Shown: positions 11,800 to 24,042 of the stretch, in pieces
How the letters are laid out: the number at the start of each line of letters is the position of its first letter
Position numbering within the stretch: the first letter of the stretch is position 1
Origin: Sympetrum striolatum
Lineage: Eukaryota; Arthropoda; Insecta; Odonata; Libellulidae
Direction of reading: 5' to 3'
Length of the DNA stretch: 64,000 bases
NCBI GenBank assembly: GCA_947579665.1
Contig: OX388345.1
Span: 67,695,454-67,759,453, forward strand
The notes under the pieces: generated by a model
What the model was told of the DNA's origin: nothing
What the model saw: only the letters and a program-made list of their open reading frames with translations
Databases searched by the model: none
Translations under genes and position numbers: made by a program

Positions 11800-14700
11800 T
11801 TCAATCTTAAATGCAATAAAATACATGGACAATAATTGAAATTTAATTCTAAATAATGTGAAGAATGCTATTCGGTTTTAATAATGCGTAGCAATAAGGA
11901 ATAAGTGGGATTGGAGTAGGAATACGCGATGTGGTGATTCTCACCTTTAGAGAACAAGAATTTTGGAGTCTAGAGGAAAATGATGTTTTGCGAGATTATA
12001 GCGAGAACAGATGGCCTATAATGGTCTCTTTTTCTCGATAATTTGTGCGCTAATAAGGCGTTATTTTGGTAGTTTGGTTTCTCACTAGAACATACGTCTT
12101 ACGGCTGCCTGCTGGATATTAATGTAAATGTAATTCTTCAAACGTCCAGTTCAAACATAGGATATTCATTATTTGTGATAAACATTCCGAGGAGGATTTT
12201 TGATTACCACTCTTATGTTTTCAACTCAGCAATTAGAATTCGATAAGTCGTTAGAGCGATTACTGAGTTACTAACTATGACACAATGTAAAATTTGTATT
12301 TGCCTACGGAATATAATTTTTCGCCAATTTAATCAAGCAGATGAAGGAAATTCGTAATATAAATTTATAAACACCATTTGTCACCTAGAATACAGGAAAT
12401 CATTGTCCGTCCGGAGTTAAAAGGAAAAATACCAATTCCAAAGTTAAAACTAACATTATTTCATAAAAACCAAACAATTTCTGCGCATATATCAGACTTG
12501 TCTTACATTTTGTAACAGGGAGCTCGGTGACCTTGGTCATTAGCCAATTGTGTTGCCTTCGCGCGGAGAAATTCACGTAGTAATGCATTAAGGCTTTGAT
12601 AATTCGCGAGGAAAGTCTTTAACCATAAGTTGATCCCTTTAAAGTATCGCAGGCGCCAATACAAAACAAACGTTGAAATGCGTTACCTCGCGCGGAAAAG
12701 CTTTAACCATATGTCGAGCACTTTCAAAGCAAGTATTGCAGGTGCCTGGTATATATTTCCTTTTCGTGCCTATGTCAGCTAGACTCAGAACCCTCATTTT
12801 ACAATCGCCCAGTAGAAACTATCCTCTGGCTAATTCAAAGCTCCTTCCTCACCATGGTGCTAAGGAAATTAGATGTTATTGCACTCGTAAAAATATTCCC
12901 AAGATGCAAATAACCCTAGCTGTTGACGCACCCTCAAACCATAATACTACTACTAATATTCCCAAATAATATTATTATATTAGCGTATTTTAGTAAACAA
13001 AGACTTCCTAATAAACAACCCAAGTTTTTAGTACTGATACGTATTTTATGAACGTCTGACTTTATAAAGTTAATTAACAAGGATTATGCTGCCATAATAA
13101 AGTTATTATTAAGCTGCTAAAATGGACTTCTCAGTTTGTTGGGAAGTGTCATAAATATAACTAGTTGCTAATTAAGAGGTGATTTTGCAGCTGTCTGACA
13201 CATGTTATTGGCATAGGAAGGGCACGAGCTCGAATTCCGCTTAAGTTAAATGAGTTTTTTATCTTAAACTTCTCTTGTTCGGGAAATGAACGAATGTAAG
13301 ATATGGTTTCCACATATATTTATACGCCCCAGTGATGAATATATATATTTACCAGAGAAATGCAATTCATTATGGAAAAATAACCATTGGACATGAAAGA
13401 TTCGGAACCGATTCATCACCAATTGTCGGTCAAGAACATGTTTCGTGTGTCAGTGGAAATTCCTCTTCTACCAAGGATTCGAGGTCGTTCGCTGAAAGAC
13501 AATATCCTTTGACTCATTTTCCACAATAAGAGGTATTTGACAGGGCCTCCTGATTTCTGGAAGCACGATGAACCTTTCGCTTTCAGTGCAGCGAATTTTC
13601 GAAAGCCTATGCGTCACTCGCAACAACAAACCGGTCGTAAGGCAAGGAGCTCAGGCTTACTTACTCAGACTTATTGGCGACTATTTCTTCATTTAGGTCT
13701 TCACGACGATAGACGGACAACCAGCGGACCGCGCAAGCAAATCTTTTTCATTTTCACGCTTTAAAAAAAAACCATGAGAACTATTGACATTTTTATGCAT
13801 ATTATTATTCATTGTTTGTCTACAACCAGGACAATTCGCGGGTTCACAATTTACAATTTTCTCGGCGGTAGTTCCAAACCAATTATATAGATTTAGATTG
13901 AGATATATACTCCGTGAGCCGCCAGATGGGTATGGCAGGGGTTGTAATAACACCATCATCACGTAATCTACTCTATCAGCCTCTCTTATTGTCCGGGGAA
14001 AAAAGCGACCAAAAGCAATAATGTTTTGTGATTACCTCCCTGTAACGTTTTCTCGATGCTTCTCGGAGATCGCGATTAGGTCTTTAGTTGCACTAAATTT
14101 TCATTTACTTCGTCTTTAGGTTCTGAACCAATAAAGCTTTCGAAGAGCTTCCGTCAGTTATTAGATCTTCTCACCTGGAGCGAATTCCAATAAAGAAGTG
14201 GTTAACTCTATGTCTATGAGGCTGAATCATATAGAGGAAAATGAAAATATTTTTTATCATCCTATATTTTTCTTGATTCCAATGAATTTTCTCGATTATT
14301 AATCATAGCGCATATGTGCACACCGTTACCGAGTCTGAGAGAAATACGAATACATATAAATATTTTCCACTTGCTCTAAATTATGTTATCTAGTCTCCTT
14401 CTCTTAAAAGCATGGAAATTGAGTAACATTACGGGGATGAAGGTCCATGACGGAGCTGACATTTTTTCATAATCATCCATGTGTAAGAATCTACGGATTC
14501 TATCGAATGTGGACATGAATATACAGATGATAATTAATGATTGCTTTGTCGCAGGGGGCGCAGCCAGGATTTGTCATTGAGGGAGAGGGTTATAGACAGT
14601 AGAATGAGCGAAAACATTTCTACATTTCAGGGCCGGTATATTCATGCACGCTACATGATAGAAGATATGTTAAATTAAAAAAAAACTAAAATGCATAGAA

Positions 14701-15190
14701 AACTAGGATATGTTCACGGTTATGTGGCAAAATTAAAACCTTTTTGAGATTTTACTTTGTAAAATGAATAATTGAATAATAATGATGAAAAATAATCCTC
14801 AATGATATTTGGATTTCCAGTTTTGATAGCCAATTTCTATTACATTGTCATTATTTCTCTAGGTGCAAGGTTTTTGTCATTGTAAATATTAATTTCGAGT
14901 GCCTTTGAGAGTTTTTTGAAATCAAAGGAAGGTTAATTAAACTTTCCTTTAACTGTTAGTGAATGTGAGAAGAAATAAATTTGTAGTAGTGATTTAGGAG
15001 ATGATATTGAAACGTAAGTATTTTGGAGGTAGCACTATAATTTGGACAACCCAGTTACTTTGAAGGAAACCGAAGACCAATCGTAGCAGGGACGGATGAA
15101 TTTTTCCTCTTAAATTATATGTTGTTTTTTAAAAACGATATATTCTGATTATTGAGTTAAAATGTCGACAGCACAAAAACACCATAAAAA
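11800..15190. other. Interior of the TIR pair, no gene recognised
   Basis: Only short frames are present, none with a domain I can name. Composition looks less AT-extreme than the flanks by eye. A weak tandem pair at about 12604-12668 and 12686-12752 shares CTTTAACCATA, then an A-rich run and GTAT-GCAGG-GCC. Possible splice-acceptor-like pyrimidine tracts occur (for example before 11751) but give no coherent gene. Confidence 0.4.
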
Positions 15191-15194
15191 TATG

Positions 15195-17480
15195 TCTATG
15201 TAAGAACCCTTCAATCCGCCTTTCGGCGTGTGGCAGGGGGTACAGGCACCTTAACTCTATTTTCCTAATCAATTTCTTTCGCGTATCATGCGCGGAAAAA
15301 ATGAATTCTTGATATGATTCCTTCTTGCATTTATTTCTCTAATCTTCATCGCAGTATCAGAGCGTCCCACATCAACAGGGAGGTCGCATTATATCGATTG
15401 CATCATTAGGGAACCTAATTTTTCTGAACTTACTTAGTAAATTTATCCTTTGAATTAGTCTTCTATCTCTTAATGATTACCATCCCGCGTACTGATTCAT
15501 CTGAGTAACACTCACCGTTTTATCATGGCAATTCTGTACAAATCGTATCGTATACAACCAATCAAACAAATGCCGTACACGAACTGTAATATGAAAGTAA
15601 TAATCAGTGTAAACGCGAAACAGTATTTTCTCGTTTGGCTAGGTTGAATAAGAGGAATATAAGTTTTTTTTCTTTGAAACACGATAAGCATCCCCTCAAC
15701 GATCTACTAGTTAATCTTTGCATTCTATTCACTTTTCCTATCGCATCTCTAATATGTTCTTTCAAAGATAAACTATAGCTAAACATGACACTTAGATATT
15801 TTGTGTGGCGCACTAACACTAAGGGTTGTCGCGAAATTTGTTGCTGCGTGGAAATAACGTTTTTGAATGATATCTAACATCCTTACGCTTTATATACATC
15901 ATTCAAACAAACTCTAGGTGCGTCTTACAATATTTACCTTTATGGAATCCGTGTTGGATCCGAATGATTCCTATCTTTACGGTAAGGAACTGAATAATAG
16001 AGCTTGCTATAATATGCTCCATTATTTTGCAGGAATTCGAAATTAACGAAAAATACCCATAATAATCTGATTATTCTTAGGCCCCGGAGTGACGTTTAAT
16101 TTTTTCCACGACATTTGGACAGTACCCTCATTAATTGATTTCTGATAGAATTTCCTATGAATCTGTTGCAGTGAATTTCCACTCGCATCAACTTATATCT
16201 CTATGGAAATCGTCTCCGAATCAATGCGCGAGGTAAAATCGTGAACTCGACCATCATCTAATGAGAAACATTTGTGGAAGTATGGGTTAAGTAAGTTAGC
16301 TATTTCTGCCGATTTATTTAAGGCAATTCCCTCTTCGCTTATAAAGCTAGGCACAGAAAATTGACCACCACGAGTCTCACGCACTTATGACCAAAATTCT
16401 TTCTAATCACCAACTAGTGATTTTAACAGGGTTCGAGATCTATATTCCTGGTATTCTTTTCGTGATCCTTCCTCAAATAGCTTTTGCACTTCTCTATAGT
16501 TTTGATCACCAAGCTCAAGGATCTCACCGCACGATTTAAGTTTTCTCAATCGCGAGTCAATGACTCCTATGCAACGATTCAAACCTCTTCCTCGTCTCAC
16601 CTACTGTTTAGACGGAACATATATATCTAAATCTACTTTGATTATCCGTAGAAACTCTACCCAACTATCATTTACTGTATTTTCACCCGAAAACCGTCAA
16701 AAAATATCCAAGTCTTCGTTCAAATAAAACCTTAAACTCAGAAATAATTGCTTTGCTAATTACATACACTTGCCTCACCGGCTTAAGAGATCTAACCGCT
16801 ACTACTTTCATCCCTGCCATTATGACATCATGGTCTGACTGTACCGTCAACTACAGCGAGGCTAGTTATTATTTGTGGTTGGGAAGTGGCTAGTAAATCT
16901 AAATTGATACCTTGCCTCGCACGATTCGTTCGAGTTTTCGTCATAATTACCTGATCTAAAGCATGCAACGAAAAAGTAAGATGTATTTCGTGAATTTTTT
17001 CTCTCACTGCTAGTGCTGGAGAATTTTAGATTATCCCATTTAATATGCGGTAGGTAAATATCTCTTCCTACGGCGATGATTGGATCTTTTATTTTCTCAC
17101 CATTTTTCTGTAAGGCCTCGGATAAATCAACAATACAACCTATTTTTTCATCGGGAGGACGACACAAAGAACAAACATTAATCTTACTTCCGTTTTGTCT
17201 TTGAATCGAGCACCAAATGATTTCGCTCCTGCTATTTTCTACGAACTCATCGCGCTCACTAATTAAATGAGTCCATACTGCTATAAAAACTCTACCTCTA
17301 GATCTACATAGTCATATTTTCGTTATATCATATAATCGGGGGAAATATCTCGCTTTGAGTAATATCTTCGCTTAAGCAACTCTCTTCCTAGTATGATATC
17401 CGTGCAAGTTCTCGTCGTAATGTTAAAGAGTAGTAGTAGTAGTATTGTTAAAGGTGCTTCGACAGCTAATGTTAAAAAAT
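15195..17480 (-). pseudogene. Old non-LTR retrotransposon, endonuclease plus reverse transcriptase, heavily decayed
   Basis: Reading the minus strand from about 17480 downward there is, in order: an endonuclease part (CRPPDEKIGCIVDLSEALQK, then DPIIAVGRDIYLPHIKWDN, resembling YRPP and GDFN motifs); the pre-RT linker (QKLFEEGSRKEYQEYRSR near 16.5 kb and KEFWS-stop-VRETRGGQFSV near 16.38 kb); a small RT block near 16.0 kb (KIMEHIIASSIIQFL, IRIQHGFHKGK); and the C-terminal region (HTKYLSVMFSYSLSLKEHIR at 15.8 kb). The catalytic YADD part is deleted. The 3' UTR near 15.21 kb has a small hairpin (CGCC, TTT, GGCG). Many stops show it is old. It belongs to the same family as the fragment at 352-1107. 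Confidence 0.8.
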
Positions 17481-18205
17481 TCCGCCTGTTTATTACGTAA
17501 GCTCTTGCAATTTACTGTTATTATTTTTAGATCTCTCAGTTCTCACATTAAAACACGGTTTCCTTTTTCAAATAACCTTTATCTTTTTTTTGAGTAAATT
17601 TTTCTTTTTCACCATTGCAATTTTTTATTTTTTGGGGCTAAGCTCATGCATACCCTTTTGCCTATTTAAGTGTGTGTTAGTAACTATTTCTACTGCTGAA
17701 TTAAAGAATAACTTTGTCTGCGTATATTCGCTCTATTCTCTAATCTATTCGCATCTAAACCGCAAAACTACGTAGTAAACGGCTTTAAAACTACGGTCTT
17801 CATGCAGGGAGAGGGGGGCGGGAGTGTTTCGGAAGAGTCCGTAAAGTGCAGAGAAAGTTTAGTAAAATCAGCGAATAATAGCTGAGTATGGCGCCTAACA
17901 TATGGATCTAAGTAGCCTTGAGAAGTATTTTAACATACGGAAATCAAGATGATCAAATTGGAAGCGGAAAATTTTATTCATCGCTACAGAGAAAGTAGAG
18001 AAGTGAATACCGGCCTCTTGGAAACTTTATTCAAGTTTTGATCATACTGTAACAAGTATTTTCTTCAGTTTACTCTGTTCTGCAACGTATAATCTATGGG
18101 GCACGTGTATTTCGTCAAAAATGAGTAATTATGATTACACTAGGAGGCGAGTACGGTATATATAATGATTGATTATCGGACATTCGAATTATCAGGTTTT
18201 ACTTA

Positions 18206-18244
18206 TTCCATTATATACCATCCAACTGATGGTATATAATGGAA
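18206..18244. repeat. Perfect 17-bp inverted repeat hairpin
   Basis: TTCCATTATATACCATC is followed by a five-base loop and then its exact reverse complement. Nothing coding surrounds it. It could be a hairpin MITE remnant or a structured RNA site. Confidence 0.7.
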
Positions 18245-19659
18245 CCCAATGTCCATTGCATTCCAGCTCATTAATCAAATAGATTACAGCTCTGGATAAA
18301 TTAGATAGAAATTAACTGTTGTAGAGTAAATACACTCACTGAAGAGGAAAATCGTATGAGTGGTGTGATGAATGACTGTAACATCAATACAGATGTGATA
18401 CCGTTGCAATTTATTATATTTTTTCAGTCAGTATGGTTAAAGTGCATTGATGTCTCATGAGAAACACCATTTGTTATTACAAAAATATTACTCCCTATTA
18501 CATATTGCCTGATAGAGCTGGAAATTGTTGATTACCGATTCTACTATTTAAAAGCTAATAATAGTGATGAAAATTCCTGTCAAAACGTTAAATGCTAAAA
18601 AGCTCTTGGAAAAGTTGAACTCCTTCAACACACGGATTAGATTGGATTCATCGAAGGTATATTTTTAATACCTCAAGCAGTGGAAAACTACACTGCTCGA
18701 GAGAAAATAGAAAGGTAAGAATAGGACGCATCTTAGTGGTTTCTGAATTCCAATTTTTAAGTGTTGAATTCTATTCCATCACAATTCTAGTATGTAGACC
18801 TTTAATTCGCGAAGTAATACCTCAAAATGTTCATTTTAACGTCTAATATTCCGCTATCAAACAATCTTGTTTGTAACTATCTCCCAGTGTATTATATTTA
18901 AATTCTACACAACTATTTTTATCACGACTAACTTTGAATAATAAATGGCAAAAAATGAAGACAATGAGGCAGAGGCACTACTTGAAAATCCCGCGAAGGT
19001 GAGTCTTAAATGTCTGCATATATATACGATACTAAAAGTCTATTTTCCATTCGTAAGGACTTTGAATATTGCCGGTTTTACTGCCTCTATACAGAGTTGC
19101 CGAATTGTCGGAGTTAGAGTGATTTCAGTTAGTTTCCACGTAATCCGCGCTCTGACGCCAACTGGTGTTGCGATAATTGTTTCCGCCACTGTACATATAT
19201 AAGACATAATTCCCTCTTCAGTATTTCTATTAATGTAAGTGGGTTCATCCCATAAGAATTTCATAAATAAATACGGTGTCCCAAAAATAAGTCGGTTTGG
19301 TGAAAAATGGGACCAACTTCTCCCAAACCAACAAGTTACAGAATAGGGCCCATGTAGTCATTAATTGTTGGCCATGCCATTAACAAAATATCAACTAAGC
19401 TGTTTCAATACAAGGGGTATGTAAGTTTTAAAACTGTTTGAAAATTCCTAATTACAGATTTGAATGCCATGAATTTCGTACTTAAATTATTCTGTGACAG
19501 CAGATGAGTGTGACGCATCTCTATTGACCCAAGAATCAGTACCACTGTCAAGAGTACATTCAGTGATAATGAAACCTCTCCTAGACTGAGAGGCAATGGA
19601 TACATGAACATACTAAGTGTCACCCATCAATATAAAGGTTAGCACAAGAGCAAAGTGCC

Positions 19660-20183
19660 TTTGGTGAAAGCGGTCCCAGGTTCGATTCCCGGTGGGAGCC
19701 AATGTGCGAATTGAACCGAGGACCATTAGGGAACCTATGAAAAATGGATATAAAATGTGTTTATGATACATAATTAAATGCCGAGTTTCATGCTTCTATG
19801 CTATCAGGGAACGTTTTTTTTATTTAAAAAATTGTCACAATGCATTTTAAATGGGAGAATATTTGCACCAACATAGAGTCAAACCAAGGATAATTGTAGA
19901 AGATATTTTTTTGTTTTATCAGATATGCATGATTTACAGAAATCCCTTGAATTTCTTTTCTCTACTTAGCCAAGAAGTTCCTCAAAATATTTTTCAAAAT
20001 CACCACAATGGATCTTTAAGGAGAAAATCGGGACTTTGGGACCTTCTGTCACAAAACCCATGGCTCTGAGGTTCAAAGCAACACTTTCTCTGCTCATTAC
20101 AGGATATGGCCATTATGTAGCAAAAATTTCAAGTCAATGACACTCGTGGAACATGGTTAGAGTTTTGATCGCTTATATATATA
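19660..20183. repeat. Three monomers of a ~170-bp satellite-like repeat (same family as 56.5-64 kb)
   Basis: Motifs equivalent to CATCGAACCC occur near 19709, 19877 and 20051, spaced 168 and 174 bp. The sequence matches the array at 63.6-64.0 kb in order: GTGCCGAGTTTCA and TATC-GGGAA, then GCAATGCATTTTAAA, then AAATCGGGACTTTGGG and GACACT-like flanks as at 62875. A plus-strand tRNA-like T-arm (CCCAGGTTCGATTCCCGG) sits just upstream at about 19674-19692. The block abuts the Helitron 3' end at 20184. Confidence 0.65.
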
Positions 20184-21227
20184 CTAGTAGAAATGTCCGT
20201 TGAATCTCAACGGGGGAATTGCAGTTGATAAACACCAGTGTAACAACCTTGATCGTATCAATGCCTCATAATTTTAGGCAGATAGCAAATACCAGGCTAT
20301 AATTATTTCCAAACCAATAAACAAAGAAAAGGGAGTAATAATTAAGTCTACAAATTCACCTAAATATTAGAATATATTTCTCTAACTTATTGCACTCTTC
20401 AAATAAACAAACATAAACTAACTTTACCATTTTTAGGATTTTTACACCCATTCACTGTTGTATTAATTGAGAGAAAGGAATTTATCTAACAAACTGCTAT
20501 AAACCCATTTATCCCACAAAATAGTCAGTGAACAATAACTTTGATATGAATAAAACTTGGTTGATAAAGACGCTTTCATAAAATTAGATAAACTTTCTAA
20601 AATACTGGTACTTGTACATTTTTATGCTTGATTCTTCACAGTATATCATTCATAGCTGCAGTTACTAATTTCTCCCTCTTCATATAATCTACCACTTATT
20701 CCTAACATTAATTTGAGTTGGGCATATTTTCTCAATGTGTTCTTACCGATAAATACATGAGCTGGGGACTCAACAATCGCCTTTATTGTCAGGGGGATGG
20801 GTTGCTTACAACCTCAAAATTTCGATAAAATATTCACGCACTTTATCAAAATGTGCACAAGCTTAAATATCAAAAGATATTCCAGGATCACAAAAGGAAT
20901 TCTTATTCTATTCTCTTTCTTATGGTGCATAATTTGACTTCCTACAGCAATTATTTATAATTTAATTTTGAAAAACAAATTAACCCTGCAACAAAAAAAT
21001 TACCTTGACATTTATTTCTTAAGAAAACCCGTTCACCTGTCTGGGTACGAAACATGGACTTCAGGGAAATAAAGAATAGCCTGTAAATAGCCTAAGAGTA
21101 GCCTCTGTGTGGGGTTGACTTTTAATAATGTAGAGTATTTCTAAGTTGTGTGACTCTTGGTTCTCGAGTATTTAGTAAACATACACACACACTATTTTAT
21201 ATTTTACATATATATTCATATAGAAGA
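20184..21227 (-). mobile_element. Non-autonomous Helitron, copy 1 of a tandem pair
   Basis: On the minus strand the 3' end is a hairpin (CCGTTGA, three bases, TCAACGG) followed by ACATTTCTACTAG, then T, fitting the Helitron rule of a hairpin about 10 bases before CTRR and insertion before T. The 5' end begins TCTTCTATATGAATATATAT at 21227. The body has no helicase or Rep frame. It is homologous along its length to 21228-22985, sharing for example TCATTCATAGCTGCAG, TCTCAATGTGTTCTTACC and GTCAGGGGGATGGGTTG. Confidence 0.75.
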
Positions 21228-22985
21228 CTAGTTGGAGTGCTAATTGATTCTCAAGGGGAATATTTAAATTGATAAATACAATTGTTAAAGAGTTGATAGT
21301 AACACATACCTCATAATTAAGGCTACATAGAAAATGCTAGGCTATGATTATTTCCAAACCAATAAACAAACAGAATAAAGTTATAATAAAATCTGTAAAA
21401 ACACCTATATAGTACTAGAACTCATATCCTTTGAATGAAAAATTTCTTCGGAAAGTAAGTGTATTACGGAGCTGACTTGTGCACCAATGCTAAAATGCGT
21501 AACATGGAGCTCGATCAAATAACACAAATGCAGTCACAGAGCCTAAACAGATGTAGAGATTAAACACCAATAACTAAAAAATATCAAATGTATACGAAGT
21601 GGAAGCACTTAAAATAATCTGATGTGGCCAACACATGACTTTCTCCATATTTATTGAAAACAGAAGCCTATGCCGGTAATATATAAATAACTCTAAAACA
21701 ATGTGTGTTACAGAAAAATATTTCAAAAAAAAAGGTTGTAGTGAAGTATATTATCTATAACTTTTGTGGATAATTGTATATACCTACATTGCATTGTGAC
21801 ATAGATATGTATGAAAAACTTCCATTTCTGGATAAACAAAAACTTCCGGTTAACCATTATTCAAGAATACACCTAAACCATCAGTGTTATGAAAAAATGT
21901 TTCAAACAACAGTTGTAGTAAAGTGCATTATCTATAACATTTGTGCATAATTTTATATACCTTTATTGCATTCTGACAGAGATATTTATGAAACAAAAGT
22001 TTGTTCCAGATAAACCACAACTTCCGGTTAAGCGGTATTCATCAAAAACTAATCTACTATTGGCAATGTTAGGAGAATACTAAATATGAATTTTGGAAAT
22101 GATCGGATAATTACCTTTTAAGATAGAGCGCCCACACATTTTTTTACGTAAGACATACACACAGACAGACATGTTCAGGAAAATAGTGAAAACAAACTAT
22201 ATGGTTACCAAAACATCTATTTCGGTTGAAATCTGGAGGTCGAATTTTATTGCGAATACAATAATTTCTCTATACTACGTATAGGGAGAAAGTTAAAATA
22301 CTATGAATTACTATTTGCATTCTGCATATAACAAAACATAAACTTGTTTTACCTCTCCGATCAAGGAATATGGTGTTGGAGATTTGCTACAACTTGACAA
22401 CTGGCCGTTTAACAGCGTATCATTCATAGCTGCAGCTACTAACACCTCATTAAATTTCTCCCTCTTCCTATAATATATCAATTATTGCTGACATTAATTT
22501 GAAGTACTCATATCTTCTCAATGTGTTCTTACCAATAAATACCTTATTTAGAAAAAACAAATGCCTTGATCGTCAGGGGGATGGGTTGTTTACGAACTAA
22601 ACATATCAATAAAATATTCACATATTTTATCAAAATATTCGCAATTTCTAATCAAGCATGATATTCCATGACCAATATAAGAATCTTTATTCTATTTTCC
22701 TTCTTTTGGTGCTTGAATCGACTTTTGAAGACTGTATTTCTAATTTAATTTTGAAAAAGAAATGAACCCTGCAACGAAAGAAATGAATTTTGTCTATATC
22801 TTATAAAAAGGTTTTGACCTTTCTGGGTTTGGACCGTGGACTTTACTTAAGTAAATAAAAAGTAGCCTATATTCTGCGTGACCTTTAATAATGTAGAAAA
22901 TCTCAAACCTCTCAAACTCACGAGTTTTTAGAGAAGATATGGAGAAACACACCCACAGTCTATTTTATATAAATATGTATATGGA
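21228..22985 (-). mobile_element. Non-autonomous Helitron, copy 2, split by repeat A
   Basis: The minus-strand 3' end reads CTTGAGAATCAATTAGCACT then CCAACTAG at 21228 and directly abuts the TC that starts copy 1, with no spacer. The 5' end is placed at TCCATATACATATTTATATA (22985) by alignment with copy 1. Removing the 678-bp repeat A insertion leaves about 1080 bp, close to the 1044 bp of copy 1. No proteins are encoded. Confidence 0.7.
21616..22293 (-). repeat. Repeat family A, full-length copy inside a Helitron
   Basis: In minus orientation it runs from ACTTTCTCCCTATACG to GGAGAAAGTCATGTGTTGG and CCACATCAGATT. The first and last ~13 bp are inverted (ACTTTCTCC with GGAGAAAGT). It includes a TGTCTGTCTGTGTG run and two AACCGGAAGTTGTGG-like motifs seen in the other copies. 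No frame was recognised. It interrupts Helitron copy 2, so it inserted after the tandem formed or while copy 2 existed. Confidence 0.7.
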
Positions 22986-23970
22986 TGTATATTTATTTAT
23001 AATCTATAAAATAAATATTTAGAAAATATTTAAATTTTAATAATTGAGACTAAGATGTCAATGGTAATCTGTTCACTGTTACTGTCGTCCGTTAACATAT
23101 CTACCTTCCGATGATGAGAATACAATTCGCAGCATTTTAAAAAAATATATAAGATGATAAAACTCAAGATTGTAGGCAATTTTCCGGTCAATCTATATCA
23201 TGAGAGTAATAAAGTTATAGAATATATCACTAATATTGCAAAGATTCCTAACAAACACAGTGTCAGAGATTCAGAGTTTTTCCGAGATAATCCAAAGGTA
23301 CTGCTTCGCTTTGAGGAATATATCTTAGTCACCTTTAAAAGTCCACTCATCTACAATGTCGCGATTTTTCCAGAAATTTACGTTTAAAAAGTAGAAACAA
23401 GCATTGATGGCTTCTTGGTATAATCATGTTGTTTGGACATAAATATTAAGTCGTAATGTTATTGCTCAAAACTCAAGAACACCAACAAATACAGATGTGA
23501 TGTAAGTAATAAAGAATTTTTGGAAAATGATCAGTAAAAATTCAAAATGGCCTAATTGTGACATCTCTAGCATGTTTATGTAGCATCAATTATAACATAG
23601 ATACATTATTTTACATGCTACTGATGGACTCAAAAAGTAGCACCATCAAAAAGAGGAATAAAAGTATAAACTTTGAGATATATTTCGTTGATTTTTAAAC
23701 ATATTCAGGAATACTAATGCAAACATAAATGCTACAACTGTTAATATACATTCTTGTGACGCATTTGCACTTGAGTTTATTTACTCATGGAATAAGATGA
23801 TTCAGCCAAATGCCATTATTTTCATCTTTACAGATACTTTAAAAAATATTCTGTATCTTTATTTTATTTTTATGCATTAGTTTAGGAAATGTCAGTGTTA
23901 AAAACTAATGAAGCGTAAGTGGTGCTAAATTAAGGCTCTCTTCTTGGGTTTGGTACGTTTTGGCACGGCC
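22986..23970. other. No gene recognised
   Basis: AT-rich sequence between the Helitron pair and a tRNA-like element. A plus-strand frame at 23154-23387 (77 residues) lies here but has no recognisable domain. Confidence 0.4.
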
Positions 23971-23975
23971 GTTTG

Positions 23976-24042
23976 ACTCGTCCGGGATCGAACCTGGGAC
24001 AATAAAGTAAAAAGGTAGCCTACTCTGCCAGGCTCCCGGTCG
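23976..24042 (-). repeat. tRNA-like SINE promoter (A-box plus B-box)
   Basis: The minus strand carries TGGCAGAGTAGG, matching the tRNA A-box pattern, and GGTTCGATCCC, matching the B-box, about 37 bases apart. A short stem (CCCAG..., ending CCCGG) surrounds the B-box loop. The acceptor stem is not convincing, so this is likely a SINE head or a decayed tRNA. Confidence 0.5.

Larger units (their letters stand above)
11511..19191. mobile_element. Pair of matching TIRs 7.7 kb apart with TA flanks: candidate large or composite Tc1/mariner-like element
   Basis: The left end begins CAGTGGCGGAAAAAATTATC and continues GCAACAC; the right end, on the opposite strand, begins CAGTGGCGGAAACAATTATC and continues GCAACAC. 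That is 26 of 27 matching. Both face inward and TA flanks each side (11509-11510, 19192-19193). Similarity decays after 27 bp, though both then hold an ACCAGTTG-like motif. No transposase was recognised inside. The interior has a decayed LINE (15195-17480), a perfect hairpin (18206-18244), a weak 85-bp tandem duplication (12604-12752) and otherwise anonymous DNA. It could be one large element with cargo, a composite of two small elements, or two unrelated solo ends. Confidence 0.4.
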
